Assembly: GCA_002491065.1 (NCBI GenBank)
Contig: DKVF01000062.1
Span: forward strand, 1 to 12,197
DNA: 12,197 bases
Direction of reading: 5' to 3'
DNA from: Peptococcaceae bacterium UBA7185
GTDB taxonomy: Bacteria > Bacillota > Peptococcia > Peptococcales > Peptococcaceae
Of this stretch, positions 1-5,919 are shown one piece after another (position 1 is the first letter of the stretch; the number at the start of each line of letters is the position of its first letter). The notes beneath the pieces are model-generated. The model saw nothing but the letters and a program-made list of their open reading frames with translations. It had not been told where the DNA came from and did not search any database. Made by a program: the position numbers and the translations under genes.

Positions 1-894
1 CCTGCCGGAGAGCACAGCAAGAGCTGGCAGGAGGCGGAACGGATTCTCACAGTGCTGCTGGAGCAGAAGTTTCATCGCGACAGCAGTGTCATCGCCCTGG
101 GCGGTGGTGTGGTAGGAGATCTGGCAGGTTTTGTGGCCAGCATCTATCAGCGGGGTGTCGCGTTCTTCCAGATTCCCACGTCGCTGTTGGCACAGGTGGA
201 CAGCAGCGTAGGCGGCAAGGTGGCGGTGAATCATGCGCTGGGAAAAAATATGATTGGCGCATTTTATCAGCCGCGGCTGGTGCTGATTGATTTGGATGCG
301 CTGCAGACTCTGGAACAGCGCCACTGGCAGAATGGGCTGGCAGAGGTGGTCAAGTATGGTGTGATTTATGACGGGGACTTTTTCCGCTATTTACAGGCGC
401 ACGCCGGAGCCATTTTGCAGCGGGATGTGGCAGAGGCTGCCGAGGTGATCGCTGCCTGCTGCCGCATGAAAGCAGAGGTTGTGGCGCTGGATGAGCGGGA
501 GAGCGGCGCGCGGGCCAAGCTGAATTTCGGCCATACCATCGGGCATGGGCTGGAGCTGGCGGGACATTACCAGACCTATCTGCACGGGGAAGCGGTGGCA
601 GTGGGTATGGTGCTTGCTGCTCGCTACAGCGCGCAGCGGGGAATGTGCGACGATACAGTGGAACGGGAAATCAGCGCAGTATTGGCGCAGTTCCATTTGC
701 CGGGCAGCATTGATGAAGGACTGGCATTGGATGAAATATTGAACGGCATGGCGCTGGACAAAAAAGTGCAGGACGGACAGTGGGTGTTTGTCTTGCCTGA
801 AGCGCTGGGCCGTGTTAAAATAGTAAAAGGCATTGCGCAGGCAGAGATTGCCGCCTTGCTGGCGAAAGAACTTCAAATGGAGAAGGTGAAATGA
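1..894 (+). CDS. aroB: 3-dehydroquinate synthase, 5' end missing
   Basis: The protein converts DAHP to 3-dehydroquinate, the second step of the shikimate pathway, in the cytoplasm using NAD and a divalent metal. The frame is open from base 1 (PAGEHSKSW...), so the start lies upstream. The 297 visible residues cover most of a protein that is usually about 350-360 long. Family motifs seen are the nucleotide-binding GGGVVGDLAGF, then DSSVGGKVAVNHALGKNMIGAF, then LAEVVKYG, NFGHTIGH and LHGEAVAVGM. The Glu of LAEVV and the His residues of the last two motifs correspond to the known metal ligands. The apparent Met at base 52 is internal, because conserved GE..K sequence precedes it. The stop overlaps the aroH start (ATGA), which suggests translational coupling in one operon. 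Identity is secure from the motifs. Confidence 0.96.
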   Translation, partial: PAGEHSKSWQEAERILTVLLEQKFHRDSSVIALGGGVVGDLAGFVASIYQRGVAFFQIPTSLLAQVDSSVGGKVAVNHALGKNMIGAFYQPRLVLIDLDALQTLEQRHWQNGLAEVVKYGVIYDGDFFRYLQAHAGAILQRDVAEAAEVIAACCRMKAEVVALDERESGARAKLNFGHTIGHGLELAGHYQTYLHGEAVAVGMVLAARYSAQRGMCDDTVEREISAVLAQFHLPGSIDEGLALDEILNGMALDKKVQDGQWVFVLPEALGRVKIVKGIAQAEIAALLAKELQMEKVK

Positions 895-1253
895 TGAAAG
901 CGATTCGTGGCGCCCATACAGCGGCGGCCAATACGGCAGAGGGGATTCGCAGCTGTACGCTGGAACTGCTGCAGGCGATTCTGGCTGAAAATGATTTGCG
1001 GGCAGAGGAGATTGTGAGTGCGACCTTCAGTGCCACCAGAGATCTGGATGCTGCTTATCCGGCCAAGTTTGCCCGAGAGCTGCCCGGCTGGGATCAGGTA
1101 CCGTTGTTTTGTGTGCAGGAGATGCACGTGGAGGGATCGCTGCCGTCCTGCATCCGTGTGATGCTTCTGACGGAACGGGATCATGCCGCCGCAGTGCAGC
1201 ATGTGTATCTGGGAGAAGCAGAGCGGCTGCGCCCAGATTTGAAGCGAGTCTAA
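891..1253 (+). CDS. aroH: chorismate mutase, monofunctional AroH type
   Basis: The enzyme rearranges chorismate to prephenate for phenylalanine and tyrosine synthesis. The 120 residues fit the trimeric AroH fold known from Bacillus subtilis (127 residues) and can be aligned from memory: MKAIRGA at the N-terminus, SATRDLDAAYPAKFARELPGW, VPLFCVQEM, CIRVM, HVYLGEA and LRPDL. Residues equivalent to the known active-site set are present: Arg6, Arg62, Cys74, Glu77, Arg89 and Tyr106. Tyr56 stands where B. subtilis has Phe57, a mild difference. The start overlaps the aroB stop by 4 bases. A second ATG follows directly at 894, so the true first codon may be either. The gap to yqeY is 66 bases with no terminator, so the three genes are probably co-transcribed. 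Confidence 0.94.
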   Translation: MMKAIRGAHTAAANTAEGIRSCTLELLQAILAENDLRAEEIVSATFSATRDLDAAYPAKFARELPGWDQVPLFCVQEMHVEGSLPSCIRVMLLTERDHAAAVQHVYLGEAERLRPDLKRV

Positions 1254-1319
1254 GAAGGTGAGCTCTCAAAAAGAAGAATGAAAAGAGCAGAATATAAAAC
1301 GCAGAAAGAAGGATGAACG

Positions 1320-1757
1320 ATGTATACAACACGTTTGCGTGCTGATAAGATGGCTGCATTGAAGGAGAAGGATACTGTAAAAAATAAAGTGATCACCATG
1401 CTGCTTTCCGGACTGACCTATAAGCATAAAGAGCTGGGACGGGATTGCACCGAGCAGGAATGTCTGGATGTCATTGCCAAGGAACTGAAGCAGCAGCGGG
1501 AAGCGCTGGAAATGTCCAAGGGCAGAGAGGACAAGGCGGCGGAAATCCTGGCTGAAATCGCGATTCTGGAAAGCTATCTGCCCAAGCAGATGGGCGCGGA
1601 AGAAGTGGCGGCTGCCGTGGCGGAGATTATTGCCAAGGCAGGATTGGAAACGACCGTGAAAAATAAAGGTATGATTATGAAAACGGTGATGGGTGAGCTG
1701 AAAGGCAAGGCCGACGGCAAGGTCATCGGCGCGGCAGTGGATGCATTGCTGAGCTGA
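1320..1757 (+). CDS. yqeY: GatB/YqeY domain protein
   Basis: This 145-residue protein has the size and sequence of stand-alone YqeY proteins, which resemble the tRNA-binding tail domain of the amidotransferase subunit GatB. Motifs seen are ELKQQREAL (residues 55-63), EIAILESYLPKQM (79-91) and GMIMKTVMGELKGKADGKVIGAAV (117-140), the last being the family's most conserved block. Its cellular role is not settled, and a tRNA-related role is only inferred from the GatB relationship. The start is supported by an AGAAGGA site just upstream. It is the last gene before the terminator at 1771-1805 and probably shares the aroB-aroH transcript. No functional link to aromatic biosynthesis is evident. Confidence 0.92.
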   Translation: MYTTRLRADKMAALKEKDTVKNKVITMLLSGLTYKHKELGRDCTEQECLDVIAKELKQQREALEMSKGREDKAAEILAEIAILESYLPKQMGAEEVAAAVAEIIAKAGLETTVKNKGMIMKTVMGELKGKADGKVIGAAVDALLS

Positions 1758-1770
1758 GCTGTTTTGAAGA

Positions 1771-1805
1771 AGGGTTGTCATGGATATGTGACAGCCCTAT
1801 TTTTA
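1771..1805 (+). terminator. intrinsic terminator after yqeY
   Basis: A 10-bp stem (AGGGTTGTCA at 1771-1780 against TGACAGCCCT at 1789-1798, one G-U pair) with an 8-base loop is followed by ATTTTTA. It lies 14 bases after the yqeY stop and closes the aroB-aroH-yqeY transcript. Confidence 0.85.
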
Positions 1806-1897
1806 TCACAAGATAGGTTGAAGATAGCATTGCCGGAGGAAAACGGTGCGTATGGACAGCAGGAGAATAGAATACAGTTTGAAGAGAGGGAGCGGGT

Positions 1898-2335
1898 ATG
1901 CAGTACAGAGAATTTTTGGTGGAGGATATTCCGTCAGTAGCGGAGCTCTATGTGGCGTCCTTTAATGCGCCGCCGTGGAACGACCGCTGGACGGCAGCTA
2001 CTGCTGGCAAACGGCTGGAGCAGATGCTGCGGCGGGAAAGCGCCTACGGCCTTCTGGCCTATGACGAAGCGGGGATTTGCGGGCTGGTGGTAGGTGATGA
2101 GGAGCAATTTTACGATGAAGTGCAGTTTCAGATTCGGGAGTTTTGTGTGGACAACAGCCGCCGCGGGCAAGGCTTGGGAACCATGATTTATCAGGAATTG
2201 GAACGGCGGCTGAAAGCAAGGGGCATAGGCTCTATTGTGCTTTACACGCTGCATCACCCTTCCGCTGCGGGATTTTATCAGCGGCTGGGCTTTGCGGTGC
2301 AGGAGGAAATTGCCTTTATGAGCAAAAAGCTGTAG
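1898..2335 (+). CDS. GNAT family N-acetyltransferase
   Basis: This is a predicted cytoplasmic acyl-CoA-dependent N-acetyltransferase of 145 residues. Motif A, which binds the acetyl-CoA pyrophosphate, is visible as VDNSRRGQGLGTMIYQELE (residues 84-102, with the R-G-x-G-x-G turn at 89-94). Motif B is PSAAGFYQRLGF (121-132), with Tyr127 in the position of the common general acid. The N-terminal FNAPPWNDRW stretch is common in one GNAT subgroup of Bacillota. The substrate cannot be told from sequence. The ATG has a GAGAGGGAG site upstream. The gene stands alone behind the yqeY terminator. I found no convincing promoter in the 92 bases between them. A short in-frame ORF follows 9 bases after its stop. 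Confidence 0.9.
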   Translation: MQYREFLVEDIPSVAELYVASFNAPPWNDRWTAATAGKRLEQMLRRESAYGLLAYDEAGICGLVVGDEEQFYDEVQFQIREFCVDNSRRGQGLGTMIYQELERRLKARGIGSIVLYTLHHPSAAGFYQRLGFAVQEEIAFMSKKL

Positions 2336-2344
2336 GCGCAGCGG

Positions 2345-2446
2345 ATGAGTGAACGGGAAAAAGAAAAAGCGCCGCTGCCGGAATGGCACATGATGTGCTT
2401 CGGCAAGGACGCTTTTGGTGATGATTCAGTCGTATTGTTTTGCTGA
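2345..2446 (+). CDS. possible 33-residue protein of unknown function
   Basis: This ATG-to-TGA ORF begins 9 bases after the GNAT stop, in the same reading frame, and ends one base before the stop of the opposing flavodoxin gene. The peptide begins MSEREKEKAPLPEWHMMCFG and continues with K-D-A-F-G-D-D-S-V-V-L-F-C. It has a charged head and a Cys/Met-rich tail. There is no strong ribosome-binding site of its own, so translation would rely on coupling to the GNAT gene. I do not recognise the family. It may be a real small protein or simply chance open sequence that fills the gap between convergent genes. Confidence 0.25.
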   Translation: MSEREKEKAPLPEWHMMCFGKDAFGDDSVVLFC

Positions 2447-2980
2447 TTAGTTTGCCATCCGTTGATAAACGGTCTGGGCAAAGCTTGCGGCATCCTGCAA
2501 ATCCTTGGCATCGGGATGTCCTTTGACCAAGTCATAATTTTTCAGCATTTGTTCTGCCTGTGCCTTCATGACTGGGTCCTGGAGCAATTTGAGATACTGC
2601 TCCTGTACGGACAGCGGCATTTTGCCGGTGCACATAAAGCTGTCTACAAGGGTAGCGCCCTGGGGCAGATATTGGGCTGCGTTGTCCAGAATTTTCTGGA
2701 AATAGGCGTCGCCTTCCCCGAAGCCGGCGGTGCCGAACAGGGCAATCTTTACCGGCGGCAGCTGAGCCAGAAGCTGCTGAGACTGTTCTGGACAGGACAA
2801 GCGGTCAGCCCAGAAGCCATAAAAGATCAGGTCGGCCTGGGCAAATGCTTCAGGCTTTTTCAAAGCCTCACGGGCGGAATAAAAGCACAGACATTCTGCT
2901 TCGGGCAGAGTATGACGAATTGTTTGGGCGACATGGGCGGTGTTACCGCTGTGGCTGTCATAAAGAATAGCATAACGCAT
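2447..2980 (-). CDS. flavodoxin-like protein (Flavodoxin_3 / BilS-like)
   Basis: This is a predicted FMN-binding electron-transfer protein of 177 residues in the cytoplasm. The N-terminal strand and phosphate loop read AILYDSHSGNT (residues 4-14), the classic flavodoxin FMN loop. Later motifs are YGFWADR (54-60), LFGTAGFG (81-88) and FMCTGKM (115-121). This order resembles the Flavodoxin_3 group and proteins named BilS that accompany the bilirubin reductase BilR. No bilR-like gene is in the window, so that role is only a possibility. The start is fixed by a perfect AGGAGG at 2989-2994 on the minus strand, 8 bases upstream. It is divergent from the transglutaminase-like gene and convergent with the GNAT gene. 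Confidence 0.85.
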   Translation of the reverse strand: MRYAILYDSHSGNTAHVAQTIRHTLPEAECLCFYSAREALKKPEAFAQADLIFYGFWADRLSCPEQSQQLLAQLPPVKIALFGTAGFGEGDAYFQKILDNAAQYLPQGATLVDSFMCTGKMPLSVQEQYLKLLQDPVMKAQAEQMLKNYDLVKGHPDAKDLQDAASFAQTVYQRMAN

Positions 2981-3005
2981 GGGAAAAACCTCCTAAAATT
3001 ATAAT

Positions 3006-3034
3006 CCTTATCTCTATTATACACAGGCTGTCAA
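3006..3034 (-). promoter_or_regulatory. promoter candidates for the flavodoxin-like gene
   Basis: On the minus strand a perfect TTGACA lies at 3034-3029, with GATAAG (4 of 6) 16 bases further at 3012-3007. A perfect TATAAT lies at 3021-3016 but has only a poor -35 (TTTCAA at 3044-3039). Either could serve, and they may overlap as alternative promoters. Confidence 0.45.
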
Positions 3035-3080
3035 GGGATTGAAACAGAGGAAAGCTCTTTCCTTAACGGAGAAAATGCGT

Positions 3081-3086
3081 TATACT
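3081..3086 (+). promoter_or_regulatory. possible -10 element for the transglutaminase-like gene
   Basis: TATACT lies 32 bases before the ATG at 3119, with a weak -35 (TTTCCT at 3058-3063, 17-base spacing). It is divergent from the flavodoxin promoter region about 60 bases away. Confidence 0.35.
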
Positions 3087-3118
3087 GGATATAAATGTGA
3101 TAGAGAGGAGTTTTTAAG

Positions 3119-3724
3119 ATGAAGTATCAGTTGGAACAGGATGAGATGCAGGCATATTTGGCGTCCAGCCATTATGTGGACTGGCAGAATCCGCTGATTA
3201 TACAGAAAGCGGAGACGCTGTTTGCCCATTGCAGCAATGATTTGGAAAAAATCCGAAAAGCCTTTCTGTTTGTGCGGGATGAGATTCCCCATTCTGGAGA
3301 TATCAACAGCCACAAGATTACCCATACTGCGTCGGAAGCGCTGGTAGAGGGCGAAGGCGTCTGCTATGTAAAATCGCTGCTCCTGGCGGCTCTATTGCGC
3401 AGTCAGGGGATTGCGACAGGTATGTGCTACCAGCGCCTGGCCAGGGCAAACGACCATATTATTCACGGGTTGAATGCGGTATATTTGCCTGAACTGAAAA
3501 AGTGGGTGCGGCTGGATGCCCGGGGAAATCTGCCCGGTAAGACAGCGGAATTTTATGTGGAGGAGCCAGATCGGGAGCAGTTGGTGTTTGCCGTGCGGCC
3601 AGAGCTGGACGAGGTGGATTATCCCACCATCTATGCAGAACCTCCATTGGCTACGACCAAGGTGCTCGAGGAAAATGAGGATTGCGCGGAAGTGTTGAAA
3701 CATAAATTGCCGGAACGGCTGTAA
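3119..3724 (+). CDS. transglutaminase-like domain protein
   Basis: This 201-residue protein belongs to the transglutaminase-like superfamily of papain-fold enzymes, which in bacteria are mostly cysteine peptidases or amide-transferring enzymes. The triad is visible: Cys82 in EGEGVCYVKSLLLAALLRS, His116 in HIIHGLNAVYL, and Asp133 in WVRLDARGN. No signal peptide or membrane segment is seen, so it is probably cytoplasmic. The substrate is unknown. The start has GAGAGGAG about 9 bases upstream. An unknown membrane-protein gene follows after 14 bases with its own GGGAGG site, so the two are likely one operon. Domain assignment is confident and biological role is open. Confidence 0.88.
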   Translation: MKYQLEQDEMQAYLASSHYVDWQNPLIIQKAETLFAHCSNDLEKIRKAFLFVRDEIPHSGDINSHKITHTASEALVEGEGVCYVKSLLLAALLRSQGIATGMCYQRLARANDHIIHGLNAVYLPELKKWVRLDARGNLPGKTAEFYVEEPDREQLVFAVRPELDEVDYPTIYAEPPLATTKVLEENEDCAEVLKHKLPERL

Positions 3725-3738
3725 ACGGGAGGATCTAC

Positions 3739-4143
3739 ATGGCGAAGAAAAAACAAAATAAACCAGTGAACGGGACAACGACAGAGAAAAAACCGGTAGA
3801 GCGAAAACCGACAAAGAAGGAAAAAAAGGCGGCGGCAGAGCAGCGCAGCAGGGAACTGAAGGCGAAACGGCAGAAGTTTTATGCTGTGGCATTGGTATTT
3901 GCAGTGTTGGCGGTGGTTATCAGCTTTGCGTCCAGTTCTACCTATGGGCAGGCCATTTATAGCTGGATTCAGATTGGCTGCTATGGGTTGATGGGTCTTT
4001 GCGGCGTGGTGGTGCTCTATGCTTCTCGTTATGAGGAAACGGAAAAGAAACAGAGAAGCAGAAATACCATGGGTATGGTGTTTATTATGGTGGCGCTGGG
4101 CATCATACTGGCAGAAATTGTAAAGATGGTGACGGGAAAATAG
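3739..4143 (+). CDS. unknown small membrane protein with basic N-terminal tail
   Basis: I do not recognise this 134-residue protein. Residues 1-46 are extremely basic and Lys-rich (MAKKKQNKP..., KPTKKEKKAAAEQ) and look disordered or helical. About three hydrophobic segments follow: roughly 47-66, 70-92 and 107-130. A basic linker (RYEETEKKQRSR) lies between the second and third. By the positive-inside rule the tail should face the cytoplasm, where it could touch RNA, ribosomes or acidic lipids; this is inference. The start has GGGAGG 8 bases upstream and lies 14 bases behind the transglutaminase-like gene. No terminator is obvious downstream. Coding status is supported by position, ribosome site and composition. 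Confidence 0.75.
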   Translation: MAKKKQNKPVNGTTTEKKPVERKPTKKEKKAAAEQRSRELKAKRQKFYAVALVFAVLAVVISFASSSTYGQAIYSWIQIGCYGLMGLCGVVVLYASRYEETEKKQRSRNTMGMVFIMVALGIILAEIVKMVTGK

Positions 4144-4166
4144 GTGTGCTTTGGAGAAACGCGGCG

Positions 4167-4196
4167 TTGAGATATAGATTGGGCGGATTCTATAAG
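4167..4196 (+). promoter_or_regulatory. sigma-A-type promoter for the DUF4177 gene
   Basis: TTGAGA (4167-4172) and TATAAG (4191-4196) each match 5 of 6 consensus bases with an 18-base spacer. They lie upstream of the DUF4177 gene, giving a leader of about 50 bases. No other gene is seen in 4144-4253. Confidence 0.5.
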
Positions 4197-4253
4197 CCCT
4201 CGCCGTGCAGTACAATCTGTTTGTCAAATTGAACTTTGAAGGGAACGAGCATT

Positions 4254-4439
4254 TTGAAGAGATACGAGTATGTGAACATTCATATTGGAAAATTTTGCGG
4301 CGCCAAATCAGAAGAGCACAGGAACATTATTGATGCGTATGCGGCAAAAGGATATCGCTATGTGGGATATATTCCCACAGATATCAATGATTATGGGAAA
4401 ATAAAGGATATGGATTTGATTTTTGAAATAGACTGCTGA
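4254..4439 (+). CDS. DUF4177 domain protein
   Basis: This small protein of 61 residues matches the DUF4177 pattern as I know it: KRYEYVNIHIGKF, then GAKSEEHRNIIDAYAAKGYRYVGYIP, then INDYGKIKDMDLIFE. DUF4177 proteins are short, soluble and of unknown function. I chose the TTG at 4254 as start because it gives the usual M-K-x-Y-E-Y beginning and has GAAGGGA 9 bases upstream. An in-frame TTG at 4236 would add six residues but lacks a good ribosome site. The gene appears to be a single unit, with its own promoter at 4167-4196 and terminator at 4474-4503. Confidence 0.82.
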   Translation: MKRYEYVNIHIGKFCGAKSEEHRNIIDAYAAKGYRYVGYIPTDINDYGKIKDMDLIFEIDC

Positions 4440-4473
4440 TTTTTCAGATAGCTCAGATAGTTTGGTTCAGGAG

Positions 4474-4503
4474 AAAACAGGTTCTTTGGAGCCTGTTTTT
4501 TTG
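4474..4503 (+). terminator. intrinsic terminator after the DUF4177 gene
   Basis: An 11-bp stem (4474-4484 with 4489-4499, one G-U pair) closes a TTTG loop, and the T-run at its 3' side continues to 4502. It lies 35 bases after the stop codon. Confidence 0.88.
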
Positions 4504-4578
4504 TTTGCCGTTTATTTTTCTGCGCAATCGCAAACACTATATTGATAAACAAAAAAACGGAAAAAGAGAAAAAAGGGA

Positions 4579-4606
4579 TTGTATTTTTGTATAGAAGTGC
4601 TATAAT
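4579..4606 (+). promoter_or_regulatory. extended -10 promoter of trhA
   Basis: A perfect TATAAT at 4601-4606 is preceded by TGC, giving an extended -10. The -35 is weak (TTGTAT at 4579-4584, 16-base spacer), as is common with extended -10 promoters. Transcription would start near 4613, inside the large palindrome at 4602-4650. Confidence 0.7.
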
Positions 4607-4650
4607 AATCATATTATCTAGTTTTTAAAACTAGATAATATGATTATTAT
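4602..4650. repeat. perfect 49-base palindrome at the trhA promoter, likely operator
   Basis: Two perfectly complementary 24-base arms (4602-4625 and 4627-4650) flank a single T at 4626. The sequence is AT-rich, with CTAG-containing inner parts. Each arm also holds a smaller dyad, ATAAT-ATG-ATTAT or its complement. The left arm overlaps 5 of 6 bases of the -10 element and the predicted start point. The right arm ends 5 bases before the GGAGG of trhA. A transcript starting near 4613 would lack part of the left arm, so a protein-binding operator is more likely than an RNA hairpin. The binding protein is not identifiable here. Confidence 0.85.
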
Positions 4651-4667
4651 GTATTGGAGGAGATAGT

Positions 4668-5321
4668 ATGTCGCATACGTGGGCAAAAGCTCGTGAACCC
4701 ATCAGCAGCTTTACCCATATGCTGGGGGCGGTGTTTTTTACGGCGGCAACATTGTTGCTGGTTTGCAAGACGATTGTGGTATCAGATTGGTCGTGGCAGG
4801 TATTGGCGGGAGTGATTTTGTTTGGAGCCTCATTGATTGCTTTGTATTCGGCCAGCTCCATTTATCATTTCTTTAACGGCTCGGTGAAGAAGCTGCTGGT
4901 GCTGCGCAAGCTGGATCACGCGATGATTTATGTGTTGATTGCCGGTACCTATACGCCGATTTTGTTGAAGTATTTATCGGGCGCAGAGGGTTGGATTTTT
5001 ACTGCGGCCATCTGGAGCTGCGCGTTGGTGGGTATTGTTATCAAGCTGTGCTGGTTTTCTGCACCGCGCTGGCTGCAGACAGTGCTCTATATTGCCATGG
5101 GCTGGGCGATTTTGTTTGACATTTCTATATTTCAGTCCATGAGCGGCGGCGCTATTTTCCTTTTGGCGGCCGGCGGGTTGAGTTATACCATAGGCGGTGT
5201 GATTTACATGATAAAAAGGCCGAACATTTCTGTGGCCTTTGGATTTCATGAGTTATTTCATATTTTTGTGCTGCTGGGCAGCTTATTCCATTTTCTGATG
5301 ATCTTTTTCTATGTGGCTTAA
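4668..5321 (+). CDS. trhA: TrhA / hemolysin III family membrane protein
   Basis: This 217-residue polytopic protein belongs to the hemolysin III/PAQR-related family, and most of its length is hydrophobic with about seven membrane segments. Family motifs seen are EPISSFTH (10-17), SASSIYHFF (61-69), LRKLDHAMIYVLIAGTYTP (79-97) and FGFHELFHIFVLLGSLFHF (191-209). His67, Asp83, His194 and His198 fall in the conserved positions thought to bind metal in this superfamily. In other bacteria TrhA-type proteins have been linked to membrane homeostasis; true haemolysis is doubtful for most. The start has GGAGG 7 bases upstream. The gene seems to be transcribed alone from the palindrome-overlapped promoter. 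It is convergent with the cyclase gene, with only 12 bases between them and no terminator visible there. Confidence 0.93.
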   Translation: MSHTWAKAREPISSFTHMLGAVFFTAATLLLVCKTIVVSDWSWQVLAGVILFGASLIALYSASSIYHFFNGSVKKLLVLRKLDHAMIYVLIAGTYTPILLKYLSGAEGWIFTAAIWSCALVGIVIKLCWFSAPRWLQTVLYIAMGWAILFDISIFQSMSGGAIFLLAAGGLSYTIGGVIYMIKRPNISVAFGFHELFHIFVLLGSLFHFLMIFFYVA

Positions 5322-5333
5322 AGAGAGCAGCGG

Positions 5334-5919
5334 CTAGTTTTCACAAAGGAGGACAGCTCTGACCGGACTGCCGTCGCCTTGGGCGACTTTCAGCGGAAAG
5401 GCACATAATATATAATCGCCGTCAGGCACATGCTCCAGCTGCAGATTCTCCAGGAGCGCAATGCCATGACGGAGAAGCAGGCGATGAATGGGGCCCTCAC
5501 AGTCCATGGGCGCGGCGCTGAGACCGTCGGTTCCCAGTAAGCGCAGATGATGCTGGGCGAGGGCCGAGGCGGCTTCCAAGGTGAGATGGCTGGTGCCGTT
5601 GCTTTTAAGGAGCAACCGGGAACAGTCAGTCAGAAGCGGCTCCAAATTAGTAGACGTGAGAAGACAGCCAAAAGGCACGGTGGCCACGCGGCAGGCGCCA
5701 TAATATAAAGCCAAATCGGTCTGGTCAATGGTCGTGCCATCGGCGTATGCGTGGCGGGGGTGCATCCACATGGGTTCCCAGATGGCTGTCACCCTGCAGC
5801 ATGGTGATGTTGAACTCTTCAGTCTTGTCGATGACAGTGAGGGGCGTCAGGGAAAAGGGTGCGCTGCCGGGATAAATGGGCGCTTCCTGTACGGTGCGGG
5901 TGATGTCGATGAGCTTCAT
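5334..5919 (-). pseudogene. cyclase family protein (kynurenine formamidase-like), frameshifted
   Basis: Two overlapping minus-strand frames together encode one cyclase/kynurenine-formamidase-type metal hydrolase. The first frame starts at 5919 (MKLIDITRTV) and runs through SHLGTHVDAP. The second continues RHAYADGTTIDQ through LGTDGLSAAPMDCEGPIHRLLL, LLENLQLEHVP and GDGSPVRAVLL. Joined at the C5 run (plus-strand G at 5756-5760) with one C removed, they give the metal motif HxGTHxDxPxH as HLGTHVDAPRH and a 194-residue protein, near the usual family length. The span is 586 bases, exactly one more than a whole number of codons. The start overlaps the stop of the YbaK gene (ATGA). The break could be a sequencing error, a slippage variant or true decay. 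The good preservation of both halves argues for a recent or artefactual change. The substrate is unknown. Confidence 0.85.

Noticed and set aside
1278..1316. A 12-codon ORF just before yqeY (MKRAEYKTQKEG), considered as a leader peptide
   Set aside because: It has a weak ribosome site, no attenuator-like hairpins and no run of regulatory codons. It is more likely chance in a purine-rich spacer.
2462..3004. A 180-residue plus-strand frame across the flavodoxin gene
   Set aside because: It is antisense to a gene with clear flavodoxin motifs and a perfect ribosome site. Its own translation shows no recognisable domain.
3631..4227. A 198-residue minus-strand frame rich in His, Arg and Phe
   Set aside because: It is the complement of the Lys-rich membrane-protein gene. 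The composition is what antisense of such sequence gives, and no ribosome site is seen.
4144..4235. GC-rich short complementary stretches after the 3739 gene, considered as a terminator or RNA gene
   Set aside because: Only 5-bp pairings were found, with no T-run and no tRNA-like cloverleaf. The sequence is better explained by a promoter.
4602..4650. The large palindrome read as an intrinsic terminator or a riboswitch hairpin
   Set aside because: The stem is AT-rich with no T-run after it, a proper terminator lies at 4474-4503, and the predicted start point falls inside the left arm.
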